NCBI GenBank assembly: GCA_027489295.1
Contig: JAIYAA010000250.1
Location: forward strand, 1-25,931
DNA length: 25,931 bases
DNA from: Sphingomonadales bacterium
GTDB lineage: Bacteria; Pseudomonadota; Alphaproteobacteria; Sphingomonadales; Sphingomonadaceae
Direction: 5' to 3'
In this document: piece after piece, positions 1 through 7,888 of the stretch
Layout: each line of letters starts with the position of its first letter
Position numbering within the stretch: position 1 is the stretch's first letter
Translations under genes and position numbers: made by a program
Notes under the pieces: generated by a model
The model's database searches: none
Seen by the model: the letters and a program-made list of their open reading frames with translations, nothing else
Told to the model about the DNA's origin: nothing

Positions 1-468
1 GCCGCCCAGCATTTCCGCGACGCGCGCATCACCCCGATCTACGAAGGCACCAACGGCATCCAGGCCGCCGATCTGGTCGGCCGCAAGCTGAGCATGGACA
101 ATGGCGCGACGCTGCTCGGCCTGCTCGCCGACATGCGCGCCGAGGCCGAGAATGCGGGGCTTCGCCAGCTGATCGACGCCTGCGAGGATGTGGGCCGCAA
201 CCTTCTGGGCTCGGACATGGACGACCGGCTGGCGGCCAGCTATCCCTTCCTGACGATGCTGTCGATCGCAGCATGCGGCTGGCTGATGGAGAAGAGCGGG
301 CGGCTGGCAGCAAAGAGCGACGGCGAACCCGGCTTCCTGAAGATGAAGCAGGCGGCAGCGCGCTTCTATGTCGAGCAGATCGTGCCCGAGGCGCTCGGCC
401 TGCGCGCGGCGGCGATGGCGAAGGCTGCCGTGCTGTACGCGGTGGAGGCCGAGGCGTTCGCGGCATGA
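1..468 (+). CDS. Acyl-CoA dehydrogenase, C-terminal part (5' end outside window)
   Basis: Frame 1 is open from the first base to TGA at 466-468, giving the last 155 residues of a longer protein. The motif ITPIYEGTNGIQ is the classic C-terminal acyl-CoA dehydrogenase signature, and the Glu of YEG (visible residue 15) is the position of the catalytic base in this family. The roughly 130 residues after it are a helical extension, as in the long (about 590-residue) FadE/DmdC-type enzymes with an extra C-terminal domain. The role is FAD-dependent alpha,beta-dehydrogenation of an acyl-CoA in the cytoplasm. The substrate cannot be told from this fragment; database labels such as 3-methylmercaptopropionyl-CoA dehydrogenase are often given to this subgroup on weak grounds. 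An internal ATG at 94 is not the start, because the conserved motif lies upstream of it. The gene converges on the secreted protein ending at 527. Confidence 0.9.
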   Translation, partial: AAQHFRDARITPIYEGTNGIQAADLVGRKLSMDNGATLLGLLADMRAEAENAGLRQLIDACEDVGRNLLGSDMDDRLAASYPFLTMLSIAACGWLMEKSGRLAAKSDGEPGFLKMKQAAARFYVEQIVPEALGLRAAAMAKAAVLYAVEAEAFAA

Positions 469-483
469 CCGGGAAGGGTAGCC

Positions 484-505
484 GGTCGCTCCGATGCGAG
501 CGGCC
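484..505. terminator. Weak hairpin between convergent genes
   Basis: Arms GGTCGCT (484-490) and AGCGGCC (499-505) pair over 7 bp with one G-U wobble and an 8-nt loop. The hairpin lies between the convergent stops at 468 and 527. There is no T tract, so this is only a possible terminator. Confidence 0.25.
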
Positions 506-526
506 AGTCACCCATCGCGCGCAACC

Positions 527-1387
527 TCAGAATTTCCGCCGCTGGTGGCCGATCGTGTCGCACGAACCGCGGAAGCCATAGTCGGACAGCCCCTGCACGG
601 TAACCCGCCCCGAACGCCGGTCGATCGTCACCTTGGGCTTGTTGAAGCCGTTCAGCCGATAGGTCGCGCGAATGGTGTCCGCGCTCACGAACAGGTCATA
701 GAGATCCCACCACCCATCCTGCCCGCCCGAATGGATCGGCGGAACAAGCGAGCGCGGCAGCCGGATGCGCCCGCCGCCATTCCACGTCTGGATCATCAGC
801 GATGCATCGAACACCTCGGTCTTGGAGGTGGTGTAGGTTCCATATTCGTAGCGTTTGCGGTCCTTGTTCCACGTCCAGGTCGAGCCGCTGGCGATACCGT
901 CCTTGGAGCCGTCGCCGAAGCAGACCAGCCCCAGTTCCACATTGCGGCCATCGACCGTCGGGCCGTCATCATACCCCGGCCGGTCCTGGCCTCCGCCAAA
1001 TGGCGGCCGCCCATAGCCGGGATCGACCGGATAGCCCGAACCCGGGCGACCCGGCGGACGCTGCGCATAGCTGGGATTTGGGCGCAGATTGCCGGGCTTG
1101 CGGCAATCCGGCGGCAAGGTCGGCTGGATCGAGCCATAGCGGCCGTTCATCGTTGCGATGGTCACACACTGGCGCCGATCGTCATTCCACCAATAGGTGT
1201 AGGAACGATCATCCCCCTTTTCGCCGCGGATGTTCACATAGCCGCGCCGCTGCAACTCCATCTCCGCCTGACCGGCGCGCGCGCCGACCATGTCCTCCAG
1301 TCCCGTCGTCTGCGCCTGTGCGTCGATCGAAAGGACGGAGACGAAGATCATTGCAGCCGAAAGTGCTGTTGCCCGGATACGCATCAT
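527..1387 (-). CDS. Secreted protein of unknown function, two-part with a Pro/Gly-rich linker
   Basis: 286 residues. The N-terminus has a basic start, a hydrophobic stretch and a likely cleavage after AQA (about residue 25), so it is probably exported to the periplasm. Residues about 30-85 form a small domain with the pattern RGY.N, YWWN and CVTI...GRYGSI. Residues about 90-145 are a Pro/Gly/Arg-rich linker (for example RPPGRPGSGYPVDPGYGRPP). The C-terminal 140 residues are rich in aromatic and beta-prone residues and end with a DRRSGRVTVQG...FRGSC pattern that I recognise from other small alphaproteobacterial exported proteins of unknown role. An AGGGAGG Shine-Dalgarno lies 5 nt before the first ATG (1387); a second ATG follows immediately, so the start is uncertain by one residue. 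It is transcribed divergently from the membrane protein at 1507. I do not recognise a function. Confidence 0.8.
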   Translation of the reverse strand: MMRIRATALSAAMIFVSVLSIDAQAQTTGLEDMVGARAGQAEMELQRRGYVNIRGEKGDDRSYTYWWNDDRRQCVTIATMNGRYGSIQPTLPPDCRKPGNLRPNPSYAQRPPGRPGSGYPVDPGYGRPPFGGGQDRPGYDDGPTVDGRNVELGLVCFGDGSKDGIASGSTWTWNKDRKRYEYGTYTTSKTEVFDASLMIQTWNGGGRIRLPRSLVPPIHSGGQDGWWDLYDLFVSADTIRATYRLNGFNKPKVTIDRRSGRVTVQGLSDYGFRGSCDTIGHQRRKF

Positions 1388-1426
1388 GACAGCCTCCCTG
1401 TTAGGCCGATTTTCATCAGCTCCAGG

Positions 1427-1455
1427 ATCCTACTCGGCGCGCAAGTGGCTGTCCA
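1427..1455 (-). promoter_or_regulatory. Sigma70-like promoter for the secreted protein gene
   Basis: Read on the minus strand: -35 TGGACA (1450-1455), a 17-bp spacer and -10 TAGGAT (1427-1432). A start near 1420 would leave a leader of about 33 nt before the ATG at 1387. Confidence 0.5.
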
Positions 1456-1464
1456 CGCAGGCGG

Positions 1465-1487
1465 GTTGCCATTGCGCAACTGGCAAC
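1465..1487. promoter_or_regulatory. Palindromic operator candidate between divergent genes
   Basis: Arms GTTGCCA (1465-1471) and TGGCAAC (1481-1487) are perfect inverted repeats. The 9-bp centre itself contains the 8-bp palindrome TTGCGCAA (1472-1479). The element sits 10 bp upstream of the minus-strand -35 and 20 bp before the plus-strand ATG at 1507, so a bound regulator could act on both genes. No regulator gene is adjacent. Confidence 0.4.
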
Positions 1488-1506
1488 GATCGCACATGCT
1501 GCAGCC

Positions 1507-2178
1507 ATGGACTTCATGCGGTGGCTCAATTCGCTCGATGAACTTCTCTACGAGGTGATGAGCTGGCTGCTTTTCTTCCCGCTCACCCTGGTCCGCTCGA
1601 TCTTTCGTCCCATCGGTACCATGGCGGATATCCGCCAGGAAGCCGCGCTCCCGGACGATCAGCGGTACAAGGCGGTGCTCAGTCCGCCGCTGTTCCTCGC
1701 GCTGGCCCTGCTGCTCGCGCATGCGGTTGCTACCGCGCTCGGGCAGGTCGACGCCATCATCCTCAACCATCACGGGCTCGCCAACCTCGTCAACGACAAT
1801 ACCAGCGCGCTCATCCTCCGGATGATCGTGTTCGCCGCCTTCCCGCTGTTTCTCGCCGCACGGATCGTCCGCCACAGCGGTCAGGCGCTCGACCGGGATT
1901 CGCTGCAGCAGCCCTTCTACGAGCAATGCTACCCCGCAGCAGTGTTCGCGCTGGGCCTGGGCGTCGGCAGCAGCCTGACCCTCGACCACCACAGCCTCGC
2001 GCACGACGCCGGACGCGGCGTCGTGGTCGCGACCATCATCTATTACTGGGGCGTCGAAACGCTCTGGTTCGCGCGCGTGCTCGGCATCGGCCGCCTGCGG
2101 GCGGCCGGCAGCGTGCTGCTCGGCCTTCTAGAGGGAACCGCCTTCCTGATCGTCGTCGGCATCCTCTTCACGCGGTAA
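1507..2178 (+). CDS. Multi-pass membrane protein of unknown function
   Basis: 223 residues with about five hydrophobic segments: near residues 58-77 (LFLALALLLAHAVATALG), 98-117, 138-157, 164-182 and 196-220. It therefore sits in the inner membrane. The N-terminal 45 residues are amphipathic, with many aromatic residues. Residues 42-55 (MADIRQEAALPDDQ) are hydrophilic. No catalytic or transport motif is recognisable; it could be a Yip1-like or permease-like small membrane protein, but that is a guess. The start at 1507 has a poor Shine-Dalgarno, and ATG at 1516 is an alternative. It is divergent from the secreted protein at 1387 and ends 18 bp before the convergent threonine synthase stop. 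Confidence 0.75.
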   Translation: MDFMRWLNSLDELLYEVMSWLLFFPLTLVRSIFRPIGTMADIRQEAALPDDQRYKAVLSPPLFLALALLLAHAVATALGQVDAIILNHHGLANLVNDNTSALILRMIVFAAFPLFLAARIVRHSGQALDRDSLQQPFYEQCYPAAVFALGLGVGSSLTLDHHSLAHDAGRGVVVATIIYYWGVETLWFARVLGIGRLRAAGSVLLGLLEGTAFLIVVGILFTR

Positions 2179-2196
2179 GCACGCACGCGGCGGGCC

Positions 2197-3420
<1,224 letters not shown>

Positions 3421-3421
3421 G

Positions 3422-3447
3422 GGCGGCAGCTTAGAAAGCGCCGCCGC
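3422..3447 (-). repeat. Hairpin directly upstream of the threonine synthase start
   Basis: Arms GGCGGC-(a)-GCTT (3422-3432) and AAGCGCCGCC pair over 10 bp with one bulged base and a 3-nt loop. On the minus strand the hairpin ends 1-2 nt before the ATG at 3420 and occupies the place where a Shine-Dalgarno would be. It could terminate the upstream gene or mask translation initiation. There is no T tract. Confidence 0.4.
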
Positions 3448-3525
3448 CCCTGTCGATGGCACGCGGGGCCATGTCGCGCACGATCCGCCACGCGATCGCG
3501 GACCGGTCCGTGCGAGCCCCTGCGC

Positions 3526-6045
3526 CTAGAGCAACGCGCCGATACGCTCGCCGGGCGCGCGGCGTCGCCAGTAGATGCGGTTCGGCAGCGTCTTGGTCAT
3601 CGCCGCCGCGGGCACATACGCCAGCGCTAGGGGCGCCGTGCGATCCGGAAAGCCGAGCACATAGCCGGATCCACGCCCGTTCACGATGTTGGCGGGGGGC
3701 ATGGGCACACTGCTGTTGTTGGCGCGCTCGGTCCAGCAATTGTCGAGCAGGAAACCACTGGCATCCGGCCATGCACCGATCTGCGTGACGGAATGGAACA
3801 GCGAGTCTACCAGCCGCAGATCCCACAGGCCGCCACCATCGGGTCCGCCGGCGCGGATCCACAGCGTCTGCTCGTTGAGCGTCCAGCCGGGGAAGCTCGC
3901 GTACAGAATGGCCGAGTCGACCAGGCACGGCGTCAGCTGGGCCAGATGGTAGGATTCGCCCGAGATGTTGTAGATGCAGTTGACGACGTAGAGACCCACA
4001 ATCGCCTTCAGGCACTGCACGGGTGCGTTCGTGCGCGCGGTGGGAAAGGGCTGGTGCACGGTCACCTGCCCGGTGGCGGAGTCGATCGCGGTCACGCATC
4101 GCAGCACCGGCCCCGGCGAACCATCGGTGGGCGTATAGCCGATCCAGTCGTACCGCTTCAGCCAGGCCGGGATCACACCGCCGTCGAACTGCACGACACC
4201 CGATCCGGCGGCAACGGTGACACTGACATCGGCGATGTCGACCAGCTGGCCGTTCCCCGCCCCGCCGGTGGCGCCTACCGTGCCGCCCTGCGGCAGCAAC
4301 GGCTGCCAGCTATGGCCCTCGAACACGCAGTCGACGAACGTATAGTTCTCGCGCGTCTTGTTCACGGTCGGCCGGCCATTCTGCACGAACTGCCCGGCAT
4401 CGCCGTGCGCGACGGTATAGGCGAAGACCTTGTCGCCGGCCGCCAGCGGGATCCGACCAGCGATGCGCACCGTCCGATTTTCCGAATCCCAGCCCCAGCC
4501 GGGGGGGAAGCTGACGGTGTTGTTGGGCTTGATGCGGTGGCCGAGATAGGGAAAGTCCCGCGTCCCGTCGCAATTGATCAGGAACGGGCTCTGCGACGTC
4601 ACGGCGGCGGCATCGGCCGCCTGCAGAACCCGCAGGAACGTGTTGCCGTCTTCCACCGTCCAGCTGCTGGCCGTGGCCCAGACCGGCCCCGCCTCGAAGG
4701 TCAGCTCGGTATAGCCGCCATAGCCGTCGAACGGCTGTGCGGTTGCGACGACCATATATGCGCCCGAGTGCAGGCTGGCTTCAAGGTTGCCGAACTGGCG
4801 AGCACGGTTTCCCTGATGCGCCCAGTCACCGGAATCGCCGACCGCGACGACGTCGTAGGAAATGGTGAGAGTGCAGTTGAGCCGTTGCTGGATCGTGCCG
4901 CATTCACCCATCACCACGTCGCAATTCGACATCATCCAGCGGGGATAGTTGAGTGCGCTGTCGGGATTGTCGCGAAAGCGAAGCGAGCCTCCCGGACTGA
5001 ACCCCGCCGGGAAGCGGCCGCTCAGCGTATCGTCGCCCTGCGGATAGCCGAACACGCGCGGACGGTTCGCTCCCCAGTCGTCGGTGATGCGGCAATCGTC
5101 GAACCAGGCACCCCCGCGCTTCTGGAGAACCTCCTTCAGGTCCAGCGTCAGCGACTGGATCTTCGGCGGGCGCCCGGTACCTTTCGTGATCGTCCAGTCG
5201 TAGTCGTAGGAAGTCGGGTCGACGGTGAGCACCGTCGCCTCGCGTCCCTGCCCCCGCACGATCCACTGATAGGCGAAGGCGCGGCTTACCCCCGGCGTAG
5301 CCTGCCCCACATCGCTGCCGTTGACCTTGGCCCAGAGATGCTGGTCGCGCGCGCCCGGGCCGATATCGAACACCCAGATCGCGTTCTTCGTGTTGATCGT
5401 CCCCGAAAGCGGCGCCGAATCGACCGCCCCCTTCAGCGTGCGCTTGGCCGTTGCAGCGCTCACGCCGTCATTGCCGTCGCTGCCCTCCAGTCGGACATAT
5501 CGGGTGACGGTGGGCACGAAGCCGGCGCCGGTCGCATCGGTATTGAGATGCAGCGGGATCGCGATCGTCTCCGCCATGCCGCCATAGGCCGGGGTCAGTA
5601 CCGCCGACACCGTCGCCCACCCATTCTGCCCCGCCCGCGCGGCGACGCGCACCAGATGGCCGTAGCTGCCGTCGACAGGGTTGCGGCCAAAGGGCGCCAT
5701 CACGCTGTTGCCCTCGCACGAAACCGGGATCGCTGCCGTGGTGCCTACCGCCTGGATGGTGACGACCATGGTCTGGCCGATGGTCGCGCCAGGATAGATG
5801 TTCAGCCAATAGCCGCGGGTACGGCGACACGCCGGGACCGGATAGGTCTGCGCGTCATAGACCGTGTCGGTCCGCGCCGGTGCCGCGCCGGCGACGCCCT
5901 GCCCGTTCAGGATCGTCCAGCCCGTTCCGGGCGTGAGCAAGGGGATGTCGGCTTCGGACAGCGACGCCGGCTCGCCCCCGCCAGCGTCGGCGGGGACCAT
6001 GGTGACAGCTACGGCTTCGCTAGGTGCGATCTCGGTGTTGCGCAT
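3526..6045 (-). CDS. Large parallel beta-helix-like protein of unknown function
   Basis: 839 residues. I chose the ATG at 6045 because AGGAG lies 7 nt before it; the frame stays open upstream to 6120 but has no ribosome site there. There is no signal peptide or membrane segment. Residues about 1-55 are Ala/Pro-rich, and about 60-180 look like an Ig-like beta domain. From about residue 180, RYVRLEGSDGNDGVSAATA is the pattern that opens many right-handed parallel beta-helix proteins (DUF1565/pectate-lyase-like). The following 600 residues are rich in short beta strands, Gly, Asn and aromatics (for example FDDCRI, SNCDVVMGECG, NYTFVDCVFEGHS). The tail is basic (IYWRRRAPGERIG). Such folds occur in polysaccharide lyases, phage tailspikes and surface adhesins, but no catalytic residues can be assigned and no phage genes flank it. 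It has its own promoter and long leader. Function unknown. Confidence 0.75.
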   Translation of the reverse strand: MRNTEIAPSEAVAVTMVPADAGGGEPASLSEADIPLLTPGTGWTILNGQGVAGAAPARTDTVYDAQTYPVPACRRTRGYWLNIYPGATIGQTMVVTIQAVGTTAAIPVSCEGNSVMAPFGRNPVDGSYGHLVRVAARAGQNGWATVSAVLTPAYGGMAETIAIPLHLNTDATGAGFVPTVTRYVRLEGSDGNDGVSAATAKRTLKGAVDSAPLSGTINTKNAIWVFDIGPGARDQHLWAKVNGSDVGQATPGVSRAFAYQWIVRGQGREATVLTVDPTSYDYDWTITKGTGRPPKIQSLTLDLKEVLQKRGGAWFDDCRITDDWGANRPRVFGYPQGDDTLSGRFPAGFSPGGSLRFRDNPDSALNYPRWMMSNCDVVMGECGTIQQRLNCTLTISYDVVAVGDSGDWAHQGNRARQFGNLEASLHSGAYMVVATAQPFDGYGGYTELTFEAGPVWATASSWTVEDGNTFLRVLQAADAAAVTSQSPFLINCDGTRDFPYLGHRIKPNNTVSFPPGWGWDSENRTVRIAGRIPLAAGDKVFAYTVAHGDAGQFVQNGRPTVNKTRENYTFVDCVFEGHSWQPLLPQGGTVGATGGAGNGQLVDIADVSVTVAAGSGVVQFDGGVIPAWLKRYDWIGYTPTDGSPGPVLRCVTAIDSATGQVTVHQPFPTARTNAPVQCLKAIVGLYVVNCIYNISGESYHLAQLTPCLVDSAILYASFPGWTLNEQTLWIRAGGPDGGGLWDLRLVDSLFHSVTQIGAWPDASGFLLDNCWTERANNSSVPMPPANIVNGRGSGYVLGFPDRTAPLALAYVPAAAMTKTLPNRIYWRRRAPGERIGALL

Positions 6046-6165
6046 GGAATGGCTCCTGATCTTTGAACCCATGATGCGGCGGTGCCCATATCCGACACGG
6101 ACATATGCATTCCTTCGCAACTATAGGGGTAAGAAGCACATTCCCGGTGCATGGGAACAACGCAG

Positions 6166-6214
6166 GCAGACCGGCCTTCCCCGCCGAACTTGTCGGGCGG
6201 GGATACCAGTCTGC
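6166..6214 (-). repeat. Two-tier RNA hairpin in the leader
   Basis: The outer arms are GCAGACCGG (6166-6174) and CCAGTCTGC (6206-6214). The inner arms are CCCCGCC (6179-6185) and GGCGGGG (6196-6202), with a 10-nt loop. In minus-strand RNA all 9 outer pairs form, one of them a G-U wobble. In plus-strand RNA the same pair would be an A-C mismatch. The structure therefore fits a minus-strand transcript, that is, the leader of the beta-helix gene. Confidence 0.55.
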
Positions 6215-6263
6215 GTAAAATCCCGAGACTTCACAAGGACGCGCGCAATCCCGCGCCGGCAGC

Positions 6264-6288
6264 CATACGCTCCATGTTCATGCGTATG
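6264..6288 (-). repeat. Inverted repeat just after the transcription start
   Basis: Perfect 7-bp arms CATACGC (6264-6270) and GCGTATG (6282-6288) enclose an 11-nt centre. The element lies about 20 nt downstream of the -10 element on the minus strand, so it could be an operator or the first hairpin of the leader. Confidence 0.4.
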
Positions 6289-6310
6289 ACTTGCCCGCCC
6301 AACAGATAAG

Positions 6311-6340
6311 AACATAGCAAGAACATGTGCAAAAAGTCAA
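6311..6340 (-). promoter_or_regulatory. Sigma70-like promoter of the beta-helix gene
   Basis: On the minus strand: -35 TTGACT (6335-6340), an 18-bp spacer and -10 TATGTT (6311-6316). It sits in a markedly AT-richer patch (about 6300-6360) than the rest of the window. The start point would be near 6304. Confidence 0.6.
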
Positions 6341-6376
6341 GTGAATTAGGAAATCGCACCTATGTCGGGCGGCCCC

Positions 6377-6394
6377 GTGACGGCGAATCGTCAC
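6377..6394 (-). terminator. Hairpin downstream of the lepB operon
   Basis: Perfect 6-bp arms GTGACG (6377-6382) and CGTCAC (6389-6394) with a 6-nt loop lie about 30 nt after the small membrane protein stop on the same strand, and before the promoter of the next minus-strand gene. It lacks a T tract, so it is a tentative terminator. Confidence 0.35.
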
Positions 6395-6423
6395 CCAACC
6401 CCCTGGCCCATCATCCAATTTGA

Positions 6424-6645
6424 CTATTGGTCAGACTGCCCTGCCTCTTGTCCCTGCTGGCGGCGTTTCTCGATCGACTCGGTCGCTTGCGCCTTGGCAG
6501 GATCGAAGAGGTGACCGAAGGCGAGCCCCAGCAGCAGCATCGCAGCCCCCGCCCGGCCCCGGCTGTGCCGCCGCGCGAACCCGATCAGCAACGGCACGGC
6601 GAGCAGGATGAACCCCGCGACCGCCCATTGCAGCAGCGTGCTCAA
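6424..6645 (-). CDS. Small two-helix membrane protein, coupled to lepB
   Basis: 73 residues if it starts at TTG (6645), which overlaps the lepB stop in TTGA (6642-6645), a typical translational-coupling arrangement. An ATG at 6723 in the same frame would overlap lepB by 82 bp and adds an Arg-rich stretch that looks like read-through of lepB in another frame, so I prefer the TTG. Two hydrophobic segments (about residues 6-22 WAVAGFILLAVPLLIGF and 33-47 AGAAMLLLGLAFGHL) are followed by a charged Gln-rich tail (ESIEKRRQQGQEAGQSDQ). It is probably an inner-membrane protein. No family is recognised. Its position suggests co-expression with signal peptidase, not necessarily a functional link. Confidence 0.6.
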   Translation of the reverse strand: MSTLLQWAVAGFILLAVPLLIGFARRHSRGRAGAAMLLLGLAFGHLFDPAKAQATESIEKRRQQGQEAGQSDQ

Positions 6646-7487
6646 TCGGCACGCTTCGGCCGCAGCGAGCCGGCGGCGCGGTCCCAGCGGATCGAGGTGA
6701 AATAGGCGAACGGGTTCAGCCACGATCCCTCGCCATCATAGCTGAGCGTGACGAATTCGGCACGCCCGGCGATCGTCTCCAGCGGGACCGGGCCGCCCAG
6801 CCCCAGTTCGTCTGATCCGAAGCGGCTATCGGCGGACTGGTCACGGTTGTCACCCATCAGGAAGACATGGCCCGCCGGCACCGTGATGGGCCCGTAGGTA
6901 TCCCCTGGACTGGCATAGCCGTTAGGCAAGGCGGTATCGCCCAGATCGACCACGTCGTAGCTGGCGCCGCCCGGCAGCGTTTCGCGATAGAGCGGCAGTT
7001 GGCAGTAGAGCTTGCCATCGGGCCCCGGCTTGCGGAACGCGGCGACCGGGCCGTCGTCGCACGGCACCGCCGCGTCGACCGGGATCATCGCATGGCCGTC
7101 CGCCACCCGCGGTACCGGCTTGCCGTTCAGGATCACCTGGCCGTGGCGGACCGCAAGCGTATCGCCCGGCAGGCCGATCACGCGCTTGATCAGGTCTTCG
7201 CCATCGCCGCGGCGCACGACGATCACGATGTCGCCGCGCGCGGGCGTGCCGCCGAACAGTCGTGTCCTGGCGATGTCGCGGCCGTGGGGCACCAGCGAGG
7301 CCTGCGAGAAGCCATACGGGAATTTGCTCGCCACCAGCCGATCGCCGGTGCGCAGCGCAGGCATCATCGACCCCGACGGAATGTAATACGGCCGCGCCAC
7401 TGCGCTTTGGAACAGGAAGAAGATGCCGATGGTCCCGGCCCAGCCGCCCAGGGTGCGGCGCCAGCCCGGCTTGGGATCGGCCGCCAT
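6642..7487 (-). CDS. lepB: Signal peptidase I
   Basis: 281 residues. It cleaves signal peptides from exported preproteins at the periplasmic face of the inner membrane. One N-terminal membrane anchor is visible (about residues 14-31, GGWAGTIGIFFLFQSAVA). The S26 motifs are all present in order: box B PSGSM with catalytic Ser40, RGDIVIV, box D KRVIGLPGD with catalytic Lys101, and box E MGDNRDQSADSRF. The length is usual for proteobacterial LepB. It begins 4 bp after the stop of the GntR regulator at 7492, so the two are in one transcript, and its stop overlaps the start of the small membrane protein. Many proteobacteria keep lepB next to rnc and era. The different setting here, under a GntR-type regulator, hints at a second or specially regulated copy. 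Confidence 0.93.
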   Translation of the reverse strand: MAADPKPGWRRTLGGWAGTIGIFFLFQSAVARPYYIPSGSMMPALRTGDRLVASKFPYGFSQASLVPHGRDIARTRLFGGTPARGDIVIVVRRGDGEDLIKRVIGLPGDTLAVRHGQVILNGKPVPRVADGHAMIPVDAAVPCDDGPVAAFRKPGPDGKLYCQLPLYRETLPGGASYDVVDLGDTALPNGYASPGDTYGPITVPAGHVFLMGDNRDQSADSRFGSDELGLGGPVPLETIAGRAEFVTLSYDGEGSWLNPFAYFTSIRWDRAAGSLRPKRAD

Positions 7488-7491
7488 GGCG

Positions 7492-7854
7492 TCAGGCGAT
7501 CTCGTGGCTGCCGTCGAGCAGCTCGCGCACGTCGAGGCCGAGCAGCGCGATATGGTCCTTCACCCGCGGCCAGAAGCCGTTGAGGAAGCGTTCGCGCTCC
7601 GCCAGCCGCAGCCGTTCGACCGCACCTGCGACGACGAACATGCCGACGCCGCGACGCACCTCGACATACCCGTCATCCTGGAAACTCTGATAGGCCTTGG
7701 CCACCGTCAGCGGGTTTGCACCGTGTTCGGCGGCGAGCGCGCGAACCGAGGGAAGCTGGTCCCCGGCGCGGTACTGGCCGCGCAGGATCGCCGCGGCGAT
7801 GATGGCGCGCAGCTTGAGGTAGACCGGGCTGTCTTCGTGCTCCAGGGCTGTCAT
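7492..7854 (-). CDS. GntR-family transcriptional regulator, short YtrA-like type
   Basis: 120 residues. Residues about 10-75 are a GntR winged helix-turn-helix (PVYLKLRAIIAAAILRG, then DQLPSVRALAAEHGANPLTV, then YVEVRRGVGMFV). The remaining 45 residues are a short helical tail with no large effector domain, as in the YtrA subgroup, whose members usually repress their own operon. It is the first gene of an apparent operon with lepB. The -10 element TATTAT ends 6 bp before the ATG, so the mRNA may be nearly or fully leaderless. A 22-bp inverted repeat overlaps the -35 region and is a good candidate autoregulatory operator. The ligand is unknown. Confidence 0.88.
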   Translation of the reverse strand: MTALEHEDSPVYLKLRAIIAAAILRGQYRAGDQLPSVRALAAEHGANPLTVAKAYQSFQDDGYVEVRRGVGMFVVAGAVERLRLAERERFLNGFWPRVKDHIALLGLDVRELLDGSHEIA

Positions 7855-7860
7855 GCTGCC

Positions 7861-7888
7861 ATAATACAGCAGATGCCCTGAAAGTCCA
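7861..7888 (-). promoter_or_regulatory. Promoter of the GntR-lepB operon, giving a near-leaderless mRNA
   Basis: On the minus strand: -35 TGGACT (7883-7888), a 16-bp spacer and -10 TATTAT (7861-7866). Only 6 bp (GGCAGC) separate the -10 from the ATG at 7854, so the predicted start falls at or beside the A of the start codon. No Shine-Dalgarno could fit. Confidence 0.55.

Larger units (their letters stand above)
6046..6304 (-). promoter_or_regulatory. Long structured 5' leader of the beta-helix gene
   Basis: The gene-free stretch from 6046 to 6423 holds a promoter, two strong hairpins and a terminator-like hairpin. The inferred transcript from about 6304 would have a leader of about 260 nt before the ATG at 6045. 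I could not match it to a known riboswitch class. The ORF within it (6121-6315, minus) begins inside the -10 element and so would not be translated from this promoter. Confidence 0.4.

Noticed and set aside
3526..6045. A prophage remnant around the beta-helix gene
   Set aside because: No integrase, terminase, portal, capsid or other tail gene, attachment site or flanking tRNA is visible; neighbours are housekeeping genes.
3793..6066. Plus-strand open frame of 757 codons opposite the beta-helix gene
   Set aside because: Composition is typical of a shadow frame, and it lacks a ribosome site and recognisable domains. The minus strand has an AGGAG-led start, a leader and a beta-helix motif.
6121..6315. 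64-residue minus-strand frame in the leader, considered as a regulatory leader peptide
   Set aside because: Its ATG lies inside the predicted -10 element, so it would not be on the transcript from that promoter. No ribosome site or repeated regulatory codon is visible.
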